This document shows, in pieces, positions 35,501 through 50,500 of a stretch of 64,000 nt of DNA. The notes below the pieces were generated by a model, which worked only from the letters and a program-made list of their open reading frames with translations, searched no databases and was not told the DNA's origin. Position 1 is the stretch's first letter, and each line of letters begins with the position of its first letter. The translations under genes and the position numbers were made by a program. Origin of the DNA: Motacilla alba alba (lineage: Eukaryota > Chordata > Aves > Passeriformes > Motacillidae); assembly GCF_015832195.1 (NCBI RefSeq), contig NC_052046.1, positions 17,042,161-17,106,160 on the forward strand, written 5' to 3'.

Positions 35501-38500
35501 GTTGTGTAATTCTGTATGATAACAATTCAGAGTTGCACCCACAGAAAATTTCTCTTTTCAGTTGTGAACTTTGTAAATATTACCTTTCTAATACCAAGAG
35601 GAGGTATTGTAAATGCAGCTGCTTGATCTTGAGTTGAAAGAACAGAATGCAAGGCTATCAATCTGTGCCTAGAACAAGAAATTGTAATAATAAATGCACA
35701 CTTATCAAATAACATGGAGTAAAAAAATAAGACCAGTATAATGACAACATTTGGAGAACAACAGACAACTGAAAGAGTAAGACTTTGTATGATTAGGCAT
35801 GAAAGTCTGCTTCATTGTTTTATTACAATAGGTAGAAAAAATAACCTAATTAGTTCATAGGGATGTTCTCCCATTAAAATGCAGGAATGTTCTCCCAGTA
35901 AAAATGCAGGAAAAATAGTTATACTGCAGAACTGCTGGTTACTTTACAAAACAGTCTAGCAATAAAGGTAGCTAGCTGTTTGTAAACCCAAGTTCTTTAA
36001 ATTGTGCTTCCAAGAAAAGGACCATTACAAATACGTGCAACTTTGAGTAATAGAGGCCTTCAGAGATGAGACCACCACAGAGACTTTCCTTCTCTTCCAG
36101 ACCTTTACATTTCAGTCCATCAAAAAATATTTAGCATTTGACTGCAATTGTTCCTTTTATGCAGTTGTGTCGCTAACTTTTAGTTACCCCCCCCAAAAAA
36201 ATTTTGAAATTCTGTCACTACAACCCTAGGCCATTTCTCTTGGTAGATCCAGATGCTCTGGAGCTCTTCTCAGGAAGTAGTCACTTCCATGTTAACAGTA
36301 AGCCACAGAAATCTGTATCCCAGGTATGGCAGCTTCCATACCCTAAGAAGTGGAAAAGAAGTAGTCAAGTGCTTTTGATTACATAAATTTGGTGAAGAAT
36401 AAAATAGAAAGTAATAGAAGAAAATGTATCATACCATTCCTAAGTATCTGTAATTTTTGCTTGTATAACTTTTAGACTATAGCAGTAAAAGTATATTTGC
36501 ATTGTAGTAAAAGTACTTTTGTAGCACAGTTAGCTCAGAGGTGTAGCTCTCACTTGCCTTTTACAAGAATAGCAAACCTTAACAAATACATTTGTTGGGT
36601 TGTAACTTAAGAGTATTAACTTCATAAAAAAGATCTGCATTACCTGTCATGCAAGTTAAATCTTCTGTCAGTTGAAATGAGATCATACAGCTGTTGGATA
36701 TGAGCAAGGCCTGGTAAAAAGATCAGCACAGCACCTTCAATATTCTTGAACTGGGGACTTCTATCTGCAAAATAATAGTAAGCATATAGCTAAAACAAAC
36801 ATGCATTGCAAACAGTTTCACAGAACATCAGGAATGAATGCTAGGCCCTGTGGTTAATGCTTCTTAGGATCTTTCCTATAAGATTGAAGTCAAGTAATTA
36901 GTTATTAGTAGAAAGCAGTGGAAAATAGGTCCAAAGGACAACCCTAAGTACATAAACTTCTTAAGAAGAAGGGGACTAGAAGTACCTAAGTATGCAAGCA
37001 ACTCCAAAATAAGTTCAAGGTTGATCTTGTAAGGGTTCATATATAAGATAGCCTGCTGTGTACGATTACTATACTTCGCATAGTAAGGAGCCAAATCGAT
37101 ACCAGATCCAGATGGGACTGGGACATACTCCTGAAAAACAAGAGTAAGCAGAAAAAAAATCACATTCTTAGTAATTTAGAAGAACATAAGAGAGCAGAAG
37201 GTGAATTTTCCATTCACTTAAAACAGAGATTGGGATAAGAGAAATTTAACTAACTTCCCACCAAAATCTGTGTGAGTTAGATTAAATCACAATCACTTAC
37301 ATAATGCGTAGAAGTATCTACAACCATTAAATGACATTGCAGATTTCAAAAAAAGGTAAAAATTAAAGCCTGTCAAAGAGGTAAACAGTCCCTAGGTCCA
37401 TGTCTGGCATTCAACTGGTATCAGTTCAAACTGGGATAACAAGATACACAATCTTCTTTCAAAACTCCTATTTTGGGGTGTAAGAAACTAGTTTCACCTT
37501 TTCCCTCTCCCTCACTCCACCCTTCTCAACTAATGCTTGAAAGGAAAATTAAGAACGAACTAGGTGGCAGCTCCTGCAGTGTTTTGGTACAGGAAAAAAA
37601 GAAGAGTTGGCAGGAAAGACATATATTTGATTTTTTTCTAGACATCTTACATATATAGCATAGTTTCTAAATTAGGTGGTACTATTGTAAAGTACTTCAT
37701 TGTTATGCAATACACTTAAGGAAGCTTGACATCGCGTATCCTTCTGTACTGAAGGAAAACAATCAGCAGAGCACACCAGACCATTTTTCAACATATGTAT
37801 AAGTGCTCAATTGTAGCAAGCTAAATTTTCAGAAGTTTTGCAAAGCAAATTGGAGCAGACAAAATACATTTCTTCCCAAAATACATAGTCGAGATTAACA
37901 GCCTATGTTGCCAAAGTCAGATGGCACTCATAGAATTTCCCCTTCAAGAGTTTTGATCTAAAAGCACATACTGCTGTCATTGTATGTGACACTCACTAGA
38001 GTACCTAAAGATTAACCATAACTGGTTAAACTAACGAGGTCTATACAACAATCTCAGATAAATCATCTTATTTGGCATGCCAAGTTGGAAGATCTTGGGA
38101 GTTTTTTAGCTAAGAAAGGATAAGGCCTTCTCTTCTGTTGTTCACGATGTAGAATTCTCCAGGGAAAAAAAAAAAACAGTTTCCCTGCTGCTGCTTATAC
38201 ATCCAGAGATGGTAATCTACAAGAGACCTCAATGTCAAATACAGGTAAATCAAGACAGCTATATAGGAGTTGGAGCAACAACCAAAAAGGTGAAGCACTT
38301 ATAAATATTAGCAGGAGTGCCATTGTGTCTGTTTTTATAAACTGAATATCAAATATTCATTTGGTATTCTACAATCCAACCAAAATAAATTTAAAGGAAC
38401 CAAAATGATTAAATAATAAAAACCCCCAAAGAGGTTCCAAAACTAAAAATGCCTGTTTCACCTGGTGCTTTGTAGTGCTTCCTCCTTTACCCGTAACATT

Positions 38501-41500
38501 TATTGTTACTTCCTCCTCCTCCTCCAAGAACTTCTGACAATATTCTGAGTCCTTCTCCAGAACATAGCCAGTTGCTTCAATTACATCTTCAACATGGAAA
38601 ATCTTTAGTGAAAATTCAAAGAAAAAACATGAGGCACATAAAAAACCAATCAGCAACTTTTTTCAATTTTTAAATCTTATATAACAAAGTTAAACAGGGC
38701 CTTAATGGTGTACTAAATATTGCACATTTCAACTTAAACTGTCTTATGATTTTTGAAAACCTAATCTTAGAGCTGCTACAAGTTTGTTAATGGGCTTCTC
38801 CACCTGATCACTACAAAACCTCTACCATAACCTATATAGTACGCATAAGAAAAACTCGTAAGAGTGCACTGACAAAGTCACAGGGAGTGTGAGAATAATT
38901 CTTTAAAGCTTTCCTTTCTACCTAAGTTAAACAGAGAAAAATTGAAGTGTAACTGATGGACTGATTGTAATCAATAAATCCATCACATAAAACAGTACAA
39001 GTCCTGAAGCTATTCTGTATTGTCATAAAAGAAAATGGACTACAAGTCCTTGAAATATTTATTTTAAGATCTATATATCTGGTTTAAAAAAAGTGATATA
39101 GATATATTGCCTAGATACTAACCAGGCAAACACTGTATACATAGATACAAAGTATCTTGCATAATGAAAATAAATATCTACATACCTCAACTGGGTAGCT
39201 TCTCCCCGAGATCCTTAAAATGGGACAGTGTGAGAAATAGCTGGAAAACTTCTCACTGTCTACAGTGGCGCTCATTAAAATCAGGTGCAGGTCTGAGCGC
39301 TTATGCAAGATCTCTCTCAGAATAACCAGCAAGAAATCAGACTGGACACTTCTTTCATGTACCTAGAATTAGAAAAACAGATCTATAGCAAGAATTTAGT
39401 ACAGATCAAGGCCCAGAATAACTGGAATTTCTGCAGAATAGTAAAGAACTGATAACCTCATCAACAATAACATGAGATATGCTTGACAGGAGACCATCTT
39501 CTTGAAGCTTCCGAAGCAGGACACCTGTTGTACAGTACAGCAGTCTGGTGGCTTCTCCTGTTCTTGATTCCATACGAATTTGATATCCACACAGGGAATT
39601 CTTAAAAAAATACATCAAAATACAGAATAACTTAAAATAACATACAAGCTAACAACATTCAAAGTCAAGTGAAATTTAGTAGCTGTCAGATTCAGGATTC
39701 AGACACTGCGCAAGTTGTTAATTAAGTAGTATAGTGAATGACTGCCACACTTACTCATAAGTACTTTACTTTGTTAAGAAAGAAAAAAAATAATGCAATT
39801 TATCCAGAGTGGCAAAGGGTTGCTTTCAGGACTCTGACACTTTCAAAAATATTTTTGTACAAATTACCCTAACAAATACAGCACTTCAGCTTTCTTCAAA
39901 TAACAAAACAACTTATGCTGGACTAGGCCTCTCTCAAAGCATGGCCTCACTCAAGGCCAGACTGGATTGCTCAGAGCCTTATTTGGGGGACTTTGCTTCA
40001 TCCCTAATGGTAGTGACACAACAGTCCCAGGACAATCTGCTCAAATCTTTGACCATTCCATACACCGCTGCTTTACATCAGCCTCTGAAGATTTTAGAAA
40101 TCATATATGAATATCTACAGGTTCACAGGTGACAAGAGAAAAATAAATAGCTGACATACCAATAATTCATTTTCAAGAGAAAATAACATCTAATTGTTTG
40201 GTTGTGTGAGAAATAATGTTCTCACTTTTTGTCAACCATCCAGCCCCCTGAATTTCACCAAGACAAAGGAATTAAGACACTTCTTACTTTTCCTCCTGGT
40301 CCTGATTCACAGCCTAGCTCTTCACAAACCCTTGTTGCCAGACTCACTGCTGAGATTCTTCGGGGCTGTGTGCAAACAATGTTGCATTTTTTTGATCCTT
40401 CATCTAGCAACAAGTCTTCCAACAAGAAATGGGGCACCTGGGTACTCTTTCCACTGCCTGTTTCACCAGCGACAACAACTACTCGATGTTTTTTAAGAGT
40501 TTCTACAATCGAGTATCTGTGCTTAAACACAGGTAACTCCTGTCTCTCTTTCAGAAGCCTCTGGTATCTAGAGGAACTCTGCAGCTTCTTAAACAAAATT
40601 CTTGAAGGTTCCAAATTATCTGCATCTGAGGTCTCAAGGGAGAGACTGCTGAAGTCCTCATCAGAAACCAAGTTTTCCCAGGAATCTTCAGGACCCTCAG
40701 ATAGTCTTGGCTGGTTTTCAGACTGTAGCTGCTGCTGCTGTTTCAGTTTGTTTAACAATTTAGCAATAAAGGTATCACGTGGTTTGTTGGTTTCCATCTT
40801 GCTTTCTTCTTCCTTTTTCTTTTCAATATCCCTCCACTCTAGCCAGACATCTCGGTAGGTAGGAGGCAGCAACTGATGAACTGACTTCCAGGAAAAAAGC
40901 AGAAAAAAACTGTATTGTGTACTACTTAGTAGTATCATTATTTTAAATATTTTATATGTAAAAACACTCAAGTGTTAAAAGATTTGACAAAAAACAAGTA
41001 GGAAACCATTCTAAATACAGAAACTATGAAAGCAGTAAAATAAATGTCAAGAATATGTTTGTATCTTCAATTAGCTTTCAGTCTTTACAAGACTGAAAGT
41101 ATAGCTTTACCAAAAATCCCTTCTGTATGCTGCAAAGCATACACACAATTAGATAAAAACAAATGAATATGTAATGAAAGCAAATAATTTAATGGGAAAT
41201 ACTACATTAAACTATTTTTAGAACTTAACTACAGATCCTATAGCAAAAAAGTGCAGAGGCAGATTCGAGGCCAAGAACAGTAATACTGCTAAGAAACTTA
41301 CTTGTCCTTTGGTTAAATGGTAGAGCGCCAAAGTAGCAGCTAGATGTTGTGCTTGCATACTGTCTTCTGTTACAATTGTAGGACACATTGCCATTACATC
41401 ATCTGATGACTTGATAATCCTGACTCTTAAAGAAAAATTTCAGAAGTAGTTATCTCATTTTCTGCAACCAATATAAACAGAAAATACCTGTATGACATCA

Positions 41501-44500
41501 CATTTTCAGCAAATATTCCAGCAGTGAATTTGTGGGGTTTTCTTTCTCTTTACAAACATCTCCATTTTCTTAAAGTCAGAAGCATTTATATACATACAGA
41601 TTACCACCAAGGTTAGGTGCTTTGGAAGAAGGACCCAATGTTTGTGCACTTGTAATTGTTTAGGATAGATCAAGATGACATTGAACCATCTACCAAGATG
41701 CAAACATCTGTTAAACAGATGAACAGCAGTAAGAACAGCAGTCAAATTTCCCATATTCTTAAGGATCGCAGTCTGTTAGCAGTTTTTAGCTTGCACAAGG
41801 AAACAAGCTCTTTTACTTGGTTCCTTCAAGAAACATTACTTATCTATAAACTTTGTGTCTGCTTTATTCATACGTGGTAATATTCTACTCTACAACTCTG
41901 TATTCTAGACTTGATTTCTAAAATAAATTTAAAAGTAAGATACTGCACTGTTTTGCCCATAAATTTATGGCAGCTTTGACACAAATTTTTAATTTATTTT
42001 CCACTTTATTTTAAACAATTTTCAGAAGGGTTTTGGTATTCATAAACTTGAATATCTGATTTAATATGTTACTTTGAATAAGAATACCTAACGTAAGTTG
42101 TTCAAATCTATCTCACAGGGCTGCTTCAGACTAATCTTTCATTCAGCAGTACACAAATAAAAATAAGATTCTAGTGAAAGCAGGGACAACTGTTTTTTGT
42201 GATTTTTGTCTAGGCTAAGCATCACTTTTGCAGAGCTATCCAAAGTGAAATATCTCCCTGATGGACTAAAAAAGACTTTGGGTTAAACACACTATATTAA
42301 TATAAATATTTCAAAAGGAGAGAATTGACCAGAATTTTTATTTTCAAATGAACAAAAAGGCAAATGTAAAGATTACAGGAAATACATACCTACATTTCCA
42401 ATATTTTCCAACAGGAATTTTTTCAAAAGCAGGATTTGGGCTCTTCGGAAAATTCTTTCTGCACCAGTCAATCAAAAACTGTTTTGGAGATTTACCAGTC
42501 CAGCTTCGAGCACTATAATCAAAATTTCTTACATCTAGTGGATCTCTTTTTTTCACTGCAAGAGCAGAAAAAAAACATTCTAAACCCTCCTAAAATCTAT
42601 TTTACAGTCCTTTGAAGTATTTTTTACCTTTTATTCACATATATTTTACTAGACAGCACAATTTTTTAAAATGTTTTGCAGAAATACAGGTGTTGATGCT
42701 ACATCACAGAAACTTCTGCTTTTCCTATAGAAATATCTGGCACAAAATGAATGACAGTCCTTTGTTATCTTTGATCACCCAGTAATTTTAGAAGTTTCAT
42801 TCACGTTTAGTTATTAGAAAATATTTTAACAGTTTGAAGATTTACAATGAAAACAAGTTTAAAAAGATGAGAGTGTTACTGAAACAGCAACTAGCCCTAT
42901 AACTCTAAAAAAAAAAATGTAATTTTTAAAACATGACAGCATGATAAAAATAGCTTTCAATGTAATCTGCTTTGGTCAATGAGACAGACTGTATGCAGAT
43001 GACACCCAGTTTGGGTGTGAGTGCTGATCTGCTGGAGGGCAGCAAGGCTCTGCAGAGGGATCTGGACTGGCTGCCTCGATGGGCTGAGGCCAGTGGTGTG
43101 AGGTTCAACAAGGCCAAGTGCCAGGTCCTGCCCTTGGGTCACAACAACCCCAGGCAACTCCACAGGCTGGGACAGAATGGCTGGAAAGGGACCTGGGGGT
43201 GCTGGTGACAGCAGCTGAACATGAGCCAGGGTGTGCCCAGGTGGCCAAGAAGGGCAATGGCATCCTGGCCTGGATCAGCAATGGTGTGGCCAGCAGGAGC
43301 AGGGCAGGGATTGTCCCCCTGTGCTGGGCACTGGTGAGGCCACACCTCGAGTGCTGTGTCCAGCTCTGGGCCCTCACTGCAGGAAAGACACTGAGGAGCT
43401 GGAGAGAGTGCAGAGAAAGAGTTGGGGCAGGGGGAGGATGTGGAGCACAGGTCCTGTGAGGAGCAGCTGAGGGAGTTGGGGGTGTTTATTCTGGAGAAAA
43501 GGAGACTCAAGGGTGACCTTATCACTCTCTACCACCGCCTGAAAGGAGGTTGCGCCCAGGTGGGGGTTGGCCTCTTCTCCCAGGCAACCAGGGAATGTCA
43601 AGAGGACATTGCCTCAATCTGCATCAGGGGAGGTTCAGTCTGGATATTAGGAGTAACTTATTCACAGAAAGGGTTGTCAAGCATTGGACTGGACTGCCCA
43701 AGGAAGTAGAGTCACCATCCCTGGAGGCATTTAAGGAACAACTGAACTTTGCACCCAGTGCCATGGTCAAGTGGACGTGGTGGTTTTTGGTCACAGGTTG
43801 GACTCAATCTCAGAGGTCTTTTCCAAGCTAATTGGTTCTGTAATAGTCCATCTTCCTTTCCCACAATCAATCAGAGCTTGTTCACTCAGCACTGCAAACC
43901 TAGCAAAACAAGAACTAATTCTGGAAATTTGTGGTATGATTTAAGCTTGTACTGAACTACTTCCAACACACCTTTGTCTTCCTTTGCAGCACCATCAGGT
44001 TTTTCAAGCAAACCCAAGTTCAAAGTGGTTTCTGGAGGCTGAGGTGAGGGAGTTTTTTTCTTTTCATTTTGATGTTGGTTTGAAATCTTTATAGCTGGAT
44101 TAAATACTGGATGTTCCTCAAGTGCTGCCATTTCTGTCAGAAAGAGAATATGAATATAACTTATACCCACGAACTGCTTAAGAAACAATTATATTAATTC
44201 ATACTAAGTATCCAAAACCAGAACTAGTGAAATTTTACTGACTTTTTAGAATTTGAACAAGAATGAACAGATTCAAAAAAGCCTTCATTTCACAGAATGG
44301 CATAAAAGATAATGAAATTATCTTCAATTCAACCTGACTCTAAGATTTAATTGCCTAACAAACATGCAGACCAGAAAATAAAACACAGGTAACTTGCATA
44401 GCTGTACCTTGCTGAATTCTTCTTATTTTTTCTTGTGCTGCCTTCTGTCCTTGCTTGTCTTTGTCTTGCTTGGAGATGCCTGCTTGTTCTTTTGCTTCTG

Positions 44501-47500
44501 AAAGCTTGGCAAACAGATGTATATACCTCTCGTTCTATTTCAAACAGAATTATTAATTATAAGTTGAATATCGTATGCATGTCACTTTCAATGATCTTCA
44601 TTACAAAATGCAGGTTTTTCACCCTTTATACCAAGCTTATGCAATGGAGCAACAATGAGATTTTAGTTAACTAACAGTCAAAACCTCCCAGAATTTGATA
44701 GTAACTTACTCAATCTCATGGAAATGTATTTTAATTTTTTCTCTCCCACATATTACATTCAACATTTTCAATGCAATACAAATAATAAGGGAAAGCAAAA
44801 ACAACCTAGAAAAGAAGAAGCTTCAACAGGTTTTCTTCAGTACCTTGATACATTACTGGTTATATAAAAAAAGTTTTCAATCCCCAATTTGTAACACACA
44901 AATTTGTAACAAACAGATCCACCATATGCAGATGAACCAGACATATCAGAAAGACTTTTCAGAAAGACTCCCATGAAGCATTATTCTGCCTTACTGGGTC
45001 AAATTTTTCTTCATCTGTCTCTTTCACAGACTCATCCTTCTCTTCATCACTCTGCTGCTCAGCGTATCGCAAAATCCATTCCTTCATAGTCAATTCTTTC
45101 TCTTTCCTCACATTTGTTTCCTAAGAAGAGCCATATAAGTTAAAAGTAATGATAATGCATGTGAAAGCAACGTTTTCTTCTGCCAGTACCTAGGAACTAG
45201 TACTAAGGTTTTATACATAAAATATATACATACATACATACATACATATATATATATATGTATATGTATATATATATATATGTATGTGACAAGCACATAT
45301 ACATATGTGACAAGCAAAAAAAAGCTTTCCCAACCAGGGTGAATATCCCACTATACACCTAAACAGATCTTAGCACTAGAATAACTATAATTACTATAAG
45401 GAATGAATAATTTGCAGGGAATCCTTCTGTTTTAAGATTAAATATCTACAGAAATCTAAACACCGACAGTCCATAGGCAAACTCTCATAAGTCACAGAGA
45501 GGGCCACATATACATAAACAGAATAAACCCATTATAGGATAAAATTAAGAAATTAAGCTATAGAATCATACAATGGCTTGCGTTGGGAGGGACCTTAGAG
45601 ATCATCAAGTTCCAACCCCCTGCTATAGGCTGGGACACCTTTTACTAGGCTAGTTGCTCAGAGCCCCATCCAACCTGGCCTTGAACACTGCCAGGAATGG
45701 GGCATCAGCAGCTTCTCAGGGCAACCTGTTCCAGTGTCTCATCCTCCTCACAGAAAAGAATCTCTTCATAATACCTAATCTCAGTCGCATTAAATTCCTG
45801 CTGCTTTACCACAAAAGTGAATTATGAAGAACCTTCAAGACTCCACAGGAGAAACACCTTTAAATTACCATTCCACTAAAATTAAAATGCAGGTGACAAT
45901 TATTAATCACGTAACATTTTCATAAGCTTTCCACACCAGTGCTGGAAATCAATGCAACTCCTGTATTTTAGAAAGTTTTGCTGTCTCTTCCCCCCAATCC
46001 AAGTTGCTACTGATTAGATTTTCAGATTACCTTAGCTCCAGGGCCATTTTCTTTCTTTTTGTTATCTTCTAAGTGAGGCAGCATTCTACACTGTGACACA
46101 GCAGAGCAAAATTTTGCTCTGGGTTTCTGCTGCTGTTCTTCAAATTGCTGGCTAAAACCTTCAGGCAAGGCATCTTCAAAATAAAAAAAGAAAAAGCATG
46201 TCACAGAAAATATCAATAATAATTACAGGAAAATACTTTAAACTGTGTTGGGAACCAACTAGAAGAACACAAACTGAAATAAAAGTTAGGCTTTAGCATT
46301 TATATGAAATAGTATATTTGCTCGTTGGACATCCGCAGAACTCCAAGCATAGGAACAGGAAGATCACAAGACTCCATGCACTAGAACACACCAGAACCAG
46401 TTAGCTGTGCATCTAGGAGAGGAACACTGTTGCAACTGCTAGCCTTAGAGGAACATTGTATTTAATCAATACTGTGAAGTAGTAATGCTACAGCTTAGCA
46501 AGTCCTATTTCTCTTCTGTCAAACATTGTTTTCTGTAACCATACTCACCATTGGGAAGGTTTAAACAAAGCCAGTCAAGAGCAGAGTGGAGATCACCCCC
46601 ATATAAAAGTGTATTTTTCATTGCTTCTTCAATGTGCTCAGTCTTAAAAGAGAATCTTTGTAAAGCCATGTAAACATCCTATAAACAAAAGAGCCAAAAA
46701 GATTAGGATTTAATCTAGCAATCTAATATAGGCTTGTAAAGTTCTATTTCCCACCTATAAGAAAGCCAGCATTAAAGGGAAATAAACACGATGCACTAAT
46801 GTATCCAAAAATTAAGCAGAAAATTCTGTTTTGCAGTATTTATACTTTCTTTTTAAATATGCACGCACAAGTATCCATAAATCTTATATTCCTGCCTCTA
46901 TCTACACAATGTGTTTTCTAACTCAGTAAAGACACACCTGCAATTTTCCAGGTATATAGAGTAAAAAATGTAGCAGACCTAAAACATTCAGATTAAGTAT
47001 TACTCCTCTATCTTGTCTGAAATCTCTTTAGTTCCTGAATCCATAAAGATGTGCCTTTCCTAATAAGCATAGGTCTTGATTTCAGTGACTAATCATTAAT
47101 ATAACTACTGAAAAGCATGCTGTATTGGCTTGTACCGCACATGATACAATTGTGTAATACACACAAGTGTAATATGACACGTGACAAAAATTACAAAAGA
47201 TAAACTATTCTAAATGAATAATGAAAAATATAATTTTGAGCTGTACCTGTAGTTTCTTTGCAGTCAATCTTTTGGAAATCATTCCTTTGTCCTCATTTTG
47301 GTTTTTATGGTTATTAATCACATCGATAATCCTTTTCTCCAAATTACCATTTATTGTTACCTGCAAAGAAAAAATGAGTTGATACAAGGTAAAGTTTGGA
47401 AGTTTTTGTGACATATCAATGCACTTCATGGCTAAGGATGTAACAACGCAGAAATCTCTCTGCGATTCAAATTCCTATATTTCAAGGTTTCTGTAAGTGG

Positions 47501-50500
47501 CCTAAACATCTCTTATGAAAAGGACACCTTTTCTTCTGCAAACTATACACTTTCACTTGAAACAGAAGAGTTCATTCCTCATTACCAAGAAAGCCCATTT
47601 ACATTTTAAAGGAAATTTAGTATGTTAGGGGAAATACTGTAAGTAAATTAAAATTTTACCAGAAAAAACAAGGCCTTTCTCCTCTGCTCACATAAAATAA
47701 TTTGAACATCAAGATGCAACCTGTGATACCCTCCTTCCAAAACACCTTTAAAAATAAATTTAGGATAATAATTCTAATATTTGAAACTTTTCTAAAACAT
47801 GAACCTATCTTTAGTTCCTACTTAGTCTATTATATAAAATCTACATCCTTTCTCTGCCAGGAAGAAAGATCCATATGCACAGCAGAAGCCCAGACCTAAC
47901 TCCCAAAGTAGTCTTGCATGCAAAGTATTATTTGTTATTAAAAAAAAAAAAAAAAAAAAAAAAAAGACATTATCCTACTGCAGTAATTTGCCCCTATTAC
48001 TTAAAGGACACTCAAAACCTTGAACAAAATCAAACTCTAAATAGTCAATTGTCTCACATACTAATATAGTTTACATACACAACATAATACTGAAAAAGAT
48101 CTGAAGAAATATTTACTCAGCTAAAGCAGTACAATGAAAATCAAAGTTGTTTTATGTAAAGAAGATACTTGCCTTAAGAACAGATTTATCTAGATTTGCA
48201 GCAGCATTGGAATCTGTTGTTGAACCAAAACTGTAAGTTTTTGGACCTGCAAATTGCAAATAACCATCAATTACACAAAACCCACAGAGAACATTGTTTA
48301 ACATAGCTACAGCAGACCTAACGTAACACAGCGCAAACTGTTACACTAACTTGCCAGAAACTTGCAGGTACTTAACAACAACAATAATCAAGAAAGGCCT
48401 TGAACAAGGAATAGTGAAGAGGGCTATGACAAAATATAAAATTCAAAGGGTATAATGTGAGGAAATGGGATTGACTGATCACTCTCGGAACACTGAAAAA
48501 GGATTGCCAAATACGGAAGTAAATGGTAATTTCAAAACAAAATGAATGGCAGTTTCAAAACAAGCAAGGCTGTTGAGGATTTTTTATTACAAAGTGCATA
48601 GGTGTGTAACAGTAAATATCTGCTGTCCATAGCTGTGTAACAGAACCCTTTGTCATAAAGCTATGGACAGTAGATATTTACTGAAGTCCAAGGGCAGAGA
48701 GAACAGCTTTGCAGTGAAGAAATCAATTGATATGGGAGAGGATTGAAAAAATAATTACATATGCTTCAGGGAGACCCTAAGCCACATCTGGTGGATTCTG
48801 TAAGAATACCCTACAGCAGTATCACTACATGTCTCATTTGTTCTTATCTAGGTATCCGCTTTTGTTCCCTACCTAGGAGAGAGTACCGGCTCACAGAAGC
48901 CTTTGGTCTGCCCTGGTCATTCTTAAACACCTTCCATTTAACAGGTATTGAAAAACCCAAACCCTAATTCACAAAACGATTTATTGTCATTAGAATGACA
49001 ACACACAGCTTGCTGTAGAATTTCATCCCTTTCATCTATAGTGTGTCTGGTACTGCACAGGCAGAAAGAAACATAGCAAGGTCACAGCTTCCACGCAGCT
49101 GCATGCTGCTCCAGGAGGCACAACTACCTCCCAACAGGTGAGCTGGGCAGCTCATCCGTGCTGGCCTGCCTGCAGAACAGCTCTGGGAGAGCCTGCTTTG
49201 AGATCACACCAGGTTTTGGTAACTGCACTTCAGAAAAAGCACGGTGCCCTCTGATCAGCAGATACAAACAGCTGTCAGCACTCAAGATCTACTCACTGGG
49301 ACTTACCAGCGGGCTCTAAAAAACATACCAAATTAGCTTCCATTTTACACTGACTGATTTTTCACCACAGTATACAACCTGAGAGAGAAGCAGGATATTT
49401 TCTGAAGAGGACTGAGCACCACGGTAATTGGAGGAATGGAGGACACAAAAAATACACATAGCAGAGTCCACACTTGTAAAAGCACAACGCATGAATAGGT
49501 TCAGGAGGCTTATATTACCAGATTACAAGATTTCTTCTTAACTAGTGGGAAACTCAGATGCCCTGGCTATTGGGTGGTTTGCTCACGTCTCCAACACAAG
49601 CTGCTCTAATGTTATACGGTATCTGAGCTACTTCTGGCAAAGCTGGCTTATTGAATATAGGCATCTCATAGTGCTTCAGAATAAGAGTTTTTCACAGTGC
49701 ACTCAGAACAGCCATCTGTCATCCTATCTAACACCACAGAAGTGCCTCCAGCCCTGTAACAGGTCCTTCAAGACAGAAAAAACAAACAAAATAATCCCAG
49801 ATCCACATTACATTGATTTTGATAATATACAAAACAAACACATCAGAAGCTCTGGGAAAGCACCTTCTAAACACTTGCTTCACAGGAACGTCTGATAATC
49901 TAATAACAAGATTTTCTGTAACTAAACTCAGCACATTGATGCCACCAAGACTCATCTGCTCTGGGATACCCCTGACAGCAGAATCACAGAATAGTTGCAG
50001 TTGGAATGCACCACTAGAGATGATCCAAACCAGTACAGCAGGATCACCTAGAGGAGGGGACACAGCAATGAATCTAGGTGACTTCTGCATGTCTCCAGAG
50101 AGGGAGGTCTCTGTGACCTCCCTGGCAGCCTGTTCCAGTGCCCTGCCACCCTCAGTGTACAAGAAGTTTTCTTCCTGTTGAGGAGAAACTTGTCGTGTTA
50201 CAGTTTGTGCCTACTACTGTTCATTCCGGGCACCACTGAAGAGAGTCTGGCACCATCCTCTTGGCACACATCTTTTAAATATTTATATACATTTAGGTGG
50301 GCCCTTCTCAGTCTTCTCTGCACTAGCCCAGCTCCCAGTCTCTCCTCATGAGCAGCCGCATCATCTCTGTGACCCTCCACTGGACCTTCTGCAGTTGCTC
50401 ATCGTCTTTCTTGCACGGAGGATCTTACAACTGGACACAGAATAACAGACGTGGCCTCCTTAGGGCCGAGTAGACGGGGAGGAGTCCCTTCCTTTGACCT

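Noticed and set aside
40229..40858. 209-codon plus-strand frame opposite DHX29 exon 11
   Set aside because: Mirror of the helicase exon; no independent start context or homology.
43118..43831. Plus-strand frames of 79-113 codons in DHX29 intron 8
   Set aside because: Fragments of CR1 ORF2 in several frames with disruptions.
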